From: Aristolochia californica
Lineage: Eukaryota > Streptophyta > Magnoliopsida > Piperales > Aristolochiaceae
Assembly (NCBI GenBank): GCA_029961685.1
Contig: JARWKL010000008.1
Coordinates: 28,273,619-28,337,618, forward strand
Direction of reading: 5' to 3'
Length of the DNA: 64,000 bases
This document shows positions 58,197 through 64,000 of this stretch, one piece after another. Both the position numbers and the translations under genes were made by a program. The notes under the pieces are model-generated. The model ran no database searches, had not been told where the DNA came from, and saw only the letters and a list, made by a program, of their open reading frames with translations. The first letter of the stretch is position 1. Each line of letters opens with the position of its first letter.

Positions 58197-59150
58197 TGAA
58201 GAAAGTTCTACTAATATTCCTGGAAGTAGTTATACTACGTATCCAAGACCTCCACCTAGAGAAGTATATTATTCAGGCAACATGCCTAGGATTCCTTATA
58301 GTGAACCCATAAATTTGGATAGAAAAATACATCCAAAGGGAAAACAGAAAAGAAATAGAAAGACCTATAACTTTTCAGGAAAAGGGCAAAGGAAAAATTC
58401 TTAATCTTTCAGCCCATGATCCTCAAGAATGGACAACTGTATTAGACCTTTGGAAAAACCAAGTAGTATCAGATTATATCTAGAACTTTTCATCCCAAGA
58501 TGTAGAAGAAATGTATAGGTACTTAGATACACTCCTAGGAGAAAGCGTTAAAGCTTTATGGGAAAGCTACAAAAGAAGTAATCCAGAAGAATTTGGTCAT
58601 TTAATGGGCCTAGGATCCAACCCTTATAATTTTGTTAACAAAGTTTACCAGTTAGTAACAGGAGATGACCCTAATTTAGGTTCTATAACACTACAAAAAG
58701 ATGTTGTAGTTTACTTAGAACAACTTAGTTTACATAATTATAAATATGTTAAAAAATTCCTACAAAACTACTTTTATTATACCTGCATTTCAGGTAATGC
58801 CTTTAACAAAGACTTAGGAATCAAATTATTTAGAAAACTACCTGGAGCTTTAGGAAAAGAAATTTATGACAATGGCAAAACATAGAATCAGCAAACCCTA
58901 CATCGGTATACTCCATCGGACAGAGAACAAAATTCATTATGACAGTTCTCCAAGAAAAATGTACAGATATCTAGATACAAAGACAGCTTAAGGGAAATGA
59001 CTTTGGCTTCTGCAAACAGATATATACTACTCAAGCTTATGGTCTAAAAGATTAAAGACAAAAACCTAGAAATAAAAGATATTTTAAGAAAGGATATTTT
59101 ATCCGAAGATCTAAGAGTAGAAAGCCTTACCTGAACAAAGACAGACATGT
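58196..59150 (+). pseudogene. EPRV coat protein (copy 2)
   Basis: Pro-rich N-terminal segment, then the capsid core (58511-58885) with LVTGDDPNLG and LFRKLPGALGKEIYD; frame breaks lie near 58390 and 58870. A basic Arg/Lys-rich stretch leads to the zinc finger. Compared with 13194-13997 it retains the 3' half that was lost at the XPB junction. Confidence 0.8.
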
Positions 59151-59193
59151 CAGAAGATACAACCCAAAAAGAACTTATAAAAATAAATTATCA

Positions 59194-59235
59194 TGTTATA
59201 TTTGTGGTCAGACAGAACACTTAGCCAACACTTGC
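59194..59235 (+). other. EPRV CCHC zinc finger
   Basis: CYICGQTEHLANTC fits C-X2-C-X4-H-X4-C, the nucleic-acid-binding finger of caulimovirid coat proteins. Antisense scraps of this region start arrays A, B, C and D. Confidence 0.9.
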
Positions 59236-59316
59236 CATAAAAGACAGAACATTAATTCTAGAAGATCCACCCTTGTAGAAAACGTACAACAAGATCTTAT
59301 AGAAGTAGATGAATAT

Positions 59317-59630
59317 ATGTCAGACACAGAATCCATCTATAGTATTGTAAGCATACCCAATGCTCCTTTAGATACATCAAACTCTGATGAAGATCTTGTC
59401 CTAGACCTTAATATTGAAGAAAACCTTGACCTTATGGATACAGTAATAGAATGTACCCATACCTGGTCCTGGAATACTGGTTTAGACAGTAACCCTTGCT
59501 TTAAATGCTCCTGGTATCCTCGTAAGAAACAAAGAGCAATATGCACTCAATGTTTCCTAGAAGCTTGTATTCCTTGCTTAAAACTCTTAGGTATTGAACA
59601 TGTAGAATCCCTAATCATAATAAGGTATAC
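59317..59630 (+). pseudogene. EPRV acidic domain and second cysteine motif
   Basis: An acidic region (TSNSDEDLVLDLNIEENLDL) precedes a cysteine cluster at 59497-59577 that fits C-X2-C-X11-C-X2-C-X4-C-X2-C, the second Cys motif typical of badnaviruses and tungroviruses. The frame runs on past the last Cys to 59664. The motif's antisense copies sit at 43020 and 52406. Confidence 0.8.
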
Positions 59631-60180
59631 AATACTAAATTGTAAATTATGGCCAGAAAAATAGAAAACTGTGAGGCAGAAATAACTCTTCTCAAACATA
59701 GATTAGATACAATAGAAAAAGATTCTTATGATGGTATCACTGTAGGATTAGAAGAACCAGAAACTTCCTACGTATGTAACCAAGATAAATCTTTTTCCAG
59801 TATCCTTGTTAGAGCAAAGATTATTTTCCCTAACAAACAATCCCTCGTGTTAGATGCTTTAGTAGATTCCGGCTGTACCAAATGTATTATCCATAGAAGA
59901 TTAGTTCCTCCTCAGTTCCTTAAGAAAACCAATAAACAAGTGTTTAGCCAACATGTAGATGGTACCTATAACCCGTATACAACCTATTTTGATGAAGGCA
60001 AAATCCAGTTCTTTACCAACTGTTCAACTTTTTCTGGATCTTTTCCTTTACCTTTAACATGGGTTAGAGATCTCAAACTCAACGTAGACTTTATTTTAGT
60101 TCTTAATTTTATTCTTCATAACAATGGTTCTCTTTACTCCTTGTTTGCAATGTCCTTTTTACAACTATCTTTAGAATTAA
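59627..60180 (+). pseudogene. EPRV protease domain (copy with intact frame)
   Basis: 181 residues, with DSGCTKC and no internal stop through the NKQVFSQHVDG segment, unlike the copies at 29529, 39331 and 46602. The second conserved segment reads ILVLNF instead of ILGLNF. It ends by fusing to the antisense zinc-finger scrap at about 60150. Confidence 0.8.
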
Positions 60181-62579
60181 TGTTCTGTCTTTGAGGGCAA
60201 GTGTAGGCTAAGTGTTCTGTCTGACAAAACATTAAAAGATAGAAGCGTTTTAGGAACTACCTTCTGGACGTTTTTACAACTATCTTTTCCTTCTCTTACG
60301 ATTGCTTTCATGCTTATACTTTTCATAATATTAGGCATCATTCTTGTTACCTTAATACTTACTGCTTTCATTGTGTGTTGAGTATTTTCGTTTTTGTTCA
60401 TATTTACTACTTTATTTTAAGACGTTATTGCAGAAAGGTATATAAGGCTGGAAACTACTGGGTGAGGGCTAAGCCCTGACAAACGCCTCTGCCTCAGTTG
60501 AGCCAAGCGTTGCTCTCGGTTGTCACAAGGCCACTGTAGCTTTTTATATATATTTGGTTAATTAATAAGATAATAAAACGGTTTTTGAGATTTGTTTTGC
60601 GAATATTACCTATATATTACTTATACTTAGGATTATTATATAATGCCTTAAGAGATTATTGTGCAATATCATAGGAACTTATAGCTACATATTGTTCTTG
60701 GTAATAATAGCATTAGAATTATTTGGATATTTTATATTTCTCCCAAAACAATTAGATAATCTTTTAGCCTCTGATATATTCTTATTCCTGTATATTTTAG
60801 CCTGAATCATAGATAGAACCTTAGATACATCATTTTTATCTTTATAGCTTTAACAATAGTCTTCTGTAATTTAGTTATCTTTAGTTTTGTCTGTTTTACC
60901 TTATCTTTATTTTCATACAGAAGATTTGTAGAGACTCCTAGGCAAATATTTATACGTAGAGGACAAGTAATTAGAAGAACCCCAAATAATTCACCTCTAA
61001 ATACTCCAGATTAAAGCAGATTAAAGTAGTACCGCTCCGAATTGGTATCTAGAGGGAAGGGAGAGAGGGACGGAGGGAGGCTAATTGTTCTGACAGAAGC
61101 GTTTTAGGAACTACCTTCTGGCTAAGTGTTCTGACAGAACATTAAAAGACATAAGCATTTTAGGAACTACGTTCTGGAAGTTTTTACAATTATCTTTTCC
61201 TTCCCTTACGATTGCTTTCATGCTTATACTTTTCATAATATTAGGTATCGTTCTTGTTACGTTAATACTTACTGCTTTTATTGTGTGTTGAGTATTTTCG
61301 TTTTTGTTCATATTTACTACTTTTTTTTAAGACGCTATTATAGAAAGGTCTAGAAGGTTGGAAACTACTGGGTGAGGGCTAAGCCCTGACAAACACCTCT
61401 GCCTTAGTTGAGCCTAGCGTTGCTCTCGGTTGTCACAACGCCGCTGTACCTTTTTATGTGTATTTGGTTAATTAATAAGATAATAAAACATTTTTTGAGA
61501 TTTGTTTTGCGAATATTACCTATATATTACTTATACTTAGGATTATTATAAAATACCTTAAGAGATTGTTGTGCAATATTATAGGAACTTATAGCTACAT
61601 ATTGTTCTTGGTAATAATAGCATTAGAATTATTTGGATGTTTTATATTTCTCCCAGAACAAGTAGATAATCTTTTAGCCTCTGATATATTCTTATTCCTT
61701 AATATTTTAGCCAGAATCATAGATAGAACCTTAGATACATGATTTTTATCTTTATTGCTTAGCAATAGTCTACTGTAATTTTGTTATCTTTAGTTTTGTC
61801 TGTTTTACCTTATCTTTATATTCATACAGAAGATTTGTAGAGACTCCTAGGCAAATATTTATACCTAGAAGACAAGTAATTAGAAGAACCCCAAATAATT
61901 CACCTCTAAATACTCCAGATTAACGCAGATTAATGTAGTACCCCTCCGAATTGGTATCTAGAGGGAGGGAGGGAGGGAGGGAGGGAGGCTTAGTGTTCTG
62001 ACAGAACATTAAAGACAGAAGCGTTTTAGGAACTACCTTCTGGAAGTTTTTACAACTATCTTTTCCTTCTCTTACGATTGCTTTCATGCTTATACTTTTG
62101 ATAATATTAGGCATCGTTCTTGTTACCTTAATACTTACGGCTTTTATTGTGTGTTGAGTATTTTCGTTTTTGTTCATATTTACTACTTTATTTTAAGACG
62201 TTATTGCATAAAGGTATATAAGGCTGAAACTACTGGGTGAGGGCTAAGCCTTGACAAACGCCTTTGCCTCAGTTGAGCCAAGCGTTGCTCTCAGTTGTCA
62301 CAACGCCGCTGTACCTTTTTATGTATATTTTGTTAATTAATATGATAATAAAACAGTTTTTGATATTTGTTTTGCGAATATTACCTATATATTACTTATA
62401 CTTAGGATTATTATGCAATATCATAGGAACTTATAGCTACATATTGTTCTTGGTAATTATAGCATTAGAATTATTTATATATTTTATATTCTCCCAGAAC
62501 AAGTAGATAATCTTTTAGCCTCTGATATATTCTTATTCTTTAATATTTTAGCCAGAATCATAGATAGAACCTTAGATAC

Positions 62580-62765
62580 ATGATTTTTATCTTTATAGCT
62601 TTAACAATATTCTTCTGGAATTTAATTATCTTTAGTTTTGTCTGTTTTACCATATCTTTATATTCGTACATAAGATTTGTAGAGACTCCTAGGCAAATTA
62701 TTATACCTAGAAGACAAGTAATTAGAAGAACCCTAAATAATTCACCTCTTAATACTCCAGATTAA
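62580..62765 (+). CDS. Leader ORF4, array D unit 3
   Basis: 61 residues, full length, with a cluster of private substitutions (IFFWNLIIF, YSYIRF). Confidence 0.45.
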   Translation: MIFIFIALTIFFWNLIIFSFVCFTISLYSYIRFVETPRQIIIPRRQVIRRTLNNSPLNTPD

Positions 62766-63494
62766 AGAAGATTAAAGTAGTACCCTTCCGAATTGGTATC
62801 TAGAGGGAGGGAGGGAGGGAGGCTAAGTGTTCTGACAGAACATTAAAGACAGAAGTGTTTTAGGAACTACCTTCTGGCTAAGTGTTCTGACAGAAAATTA
62901 AAAGACAAAAACGTTTTAGGAACTACCTTCTGAAAGTTTTTACAACTATCTTTTCGTTCTCTTACGATTGCTTTCATGCTTATACTTTTCATAATACTAG
63001 GCATCGTTCTTGTTACCTTAATACTTACTGCTTTTATTGTGTGTTGAGTATTTTCGTTTTTGTTCATATTTACTACTTTATTTTAAGACGTTATTATGGA
63101 AGGGTATATAAGGCTGGAAACTACTGGGTGAGGGCTAAGCCCTGACAAACGCCTTTGCCTCAGTTGAGCCAAGCGTTGCTCTTGGTTGTCACAACGCCGT
63201 TGTACCTTTTTATGTATATTTAGTTAATTAATAAGATAATAAAACAGTTTTTGAGATTATTTTTGCGAATATTACCTATATATTACTTATACTTAGGATT
63301 ATTATATAATACCTTAAGAGATTATTATGCAATATGATTGGAACTTATAGGTACATATTGTTCTTGGTAATAATAGCATTAGAATTATTTGGATATTTTA
63401 TATTTCTCCCAGAACAAGTTGATAATCTTTTAGCCTCTGATATATTCTTATTCGTTAATATTTTAGCCAGAATCATAGATAGAACCTTAGATAC

Positions 63495-63680
63495 ATGATT
63501 TTTATCTTTATAGCTTTAACAATAGTGTTCTGTAATTTAGTTATCTTTAGTTTTGTCTGTTTTACCTTATCTTTATATTCATACAGAAGATTTGTAGAGA
63601 CTCCTAGGCAAATATTTATACCTAGAAGACAAGTAATTAGAAGAACCCCAAATAATTCACCTCTAAATACTCCAGATTAA
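63495..63680 (+). CDS. Leader ORF4, array D unit 4
   Basis: 61 residues, full length, close to the array consensus. Confidence 0.5.
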   Translation: MIFIFIALTIVFCNLVIFSFVCFTLSLYSYRRFVETPRQIFIPRRQVIRRTPNNSPLNTPD

Positions 63681-63718
63681 AGCAGATTAAAGTAGTACCC
63701 CTCCGAATTGGTATCTAG

Positions 63719-63780
63719 AGGGAGAGAGAGAGAGGGAGGGAGGGAGAGAGAGAGAGTGAGATGGAGAGAGAGAGAGAGCA
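63719..63780. repeat. GGGA/GA purine tract
   Basis: Purine-only run that mixes GAGA and GGGA, directly after a TGGTATC primer-site remnant. Confidence 0.9.
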
Positions 63781-63789
63781 GCCTATCCA

Positions 63790-64000
63790 TAATAGGATAC
63801 ATAACACTAAGTTAGAAATTATGGCCAGAAAAATAGAAAACTGTGAATTACTCTCCTCAAATATAGATTAGATACAATCGAAAAAGACTCCTTTGATGGG
63901 ATTACTGTTGGCATAGAAGACCCAGAAACTTTTTACGTCCGCAACCAAGACATATCTTTTTCTAGCATACTTGTCAGGGCCAAGATTGTTTTCCCTAATA
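63790..64000 (+). pseudogene. EPRV protease N-terminal part, diverged copy
   Basis: Matches the start of the protease region (ARKIENCE..., then DPETFYVRNQDISFSSILVRAKIVF) but differs at many silent positions from the other copies and has lost about 20 bases near 63846. It is cut by the window end. It probably derives from a separate, older or different viral integration. Confidence 0.65.

Larger units (their letters stand above)
60181..63718 (+). repeat. EPRV leader array D, four units
   Basis: Units start near 60206, 61121, 61988 and 62878, with stubs at 61081 and 62822. Same internal order as array A. Unit 3 lacks about 30 bases in ORF2. The array ends in a mixed GGGA/GA tract. Confidence 0.92.

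Overview
The window is plant nuclear DNA, most likely from a eudicot. It holds spliced fragments of two plant housekeeping genes, plant-type Ty3/gypsy, Ty1/copia and LINE remains, and many broken copies of an endogenous pararetrovirus (EPRV, family Caulimoviridae). There are no bacterial-type genes. Almost every viral frame is interrupted, so this reads as a decayed and rearranged integration locus.

Layout. 1-3070 is a minus-strand EPRV 3' half (protease, RT, RNase H, viroplasmin-like ORF). 3072-3430 is scrambled viral pieces. 3430-6605 is a large inverted repeat whose two arms each carry the viral leader plus a piece of movement-protein region. 6600-10049 is a second minus-strand copy (leader, promoter, viroplasmin ORF, RNase H, RT), which meets a plus-strand RT fragment head to head near 10049. 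10270-13997 is the best 5' half: promoter, leader with a chain of small hydrophobic ORFs, tRNA-Met primer-binding site, a small coiled-coil ORF, movement protein and coat protein. It runs straight into a coding fragment of XPB, the TFIIH helicase (14000-15784). 15785-22200 holds LTR-retrotransposon debris (a tRNA-Asp-type primer site and a copia pol). 22338-25961 is the 5' half of a SEC23 gene, disabled by a 154-bp duplication in exon 1.

From 26132 to the end the DNA is a higher-order tandem repeat. A composite block of about 3.4 kb (LINE RNase H tail, GAGCTC-rich repeat, an unrecognised protein fragment, an LTR-like promoter and an inverted-repeat gypsy gag) occurs four times, at 26132, 35957, 43208 and 52594. 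Copies 1-3 pass directly into the viral protease. Copy 4 keeps 3.6 kb more: gypsy gag-pol, then viral movement protein, coat protein and cysteine motifs. After each protease comes an array of viral leader units of about 0.85 kb, each ending in a broken primer site and a GGGA tract. The first three arrays then run into a movement-protein fragment and the next composite block.

The virus combines features usually seen in different genera. It has a badnavirus/tungrovirus-like second cysteine motif and ATGA-overlapping ORFs, together with a caulimovirus-like viroplasmin domain downstream of RNase H. The leader chain of conserved hydrophobic micro-ORFs is the most novel-looking element. Shared deletions and shared odd junctions allow the order of rearrangements to be read. 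All identifications come from reading translations and motifs; no database search was possible.
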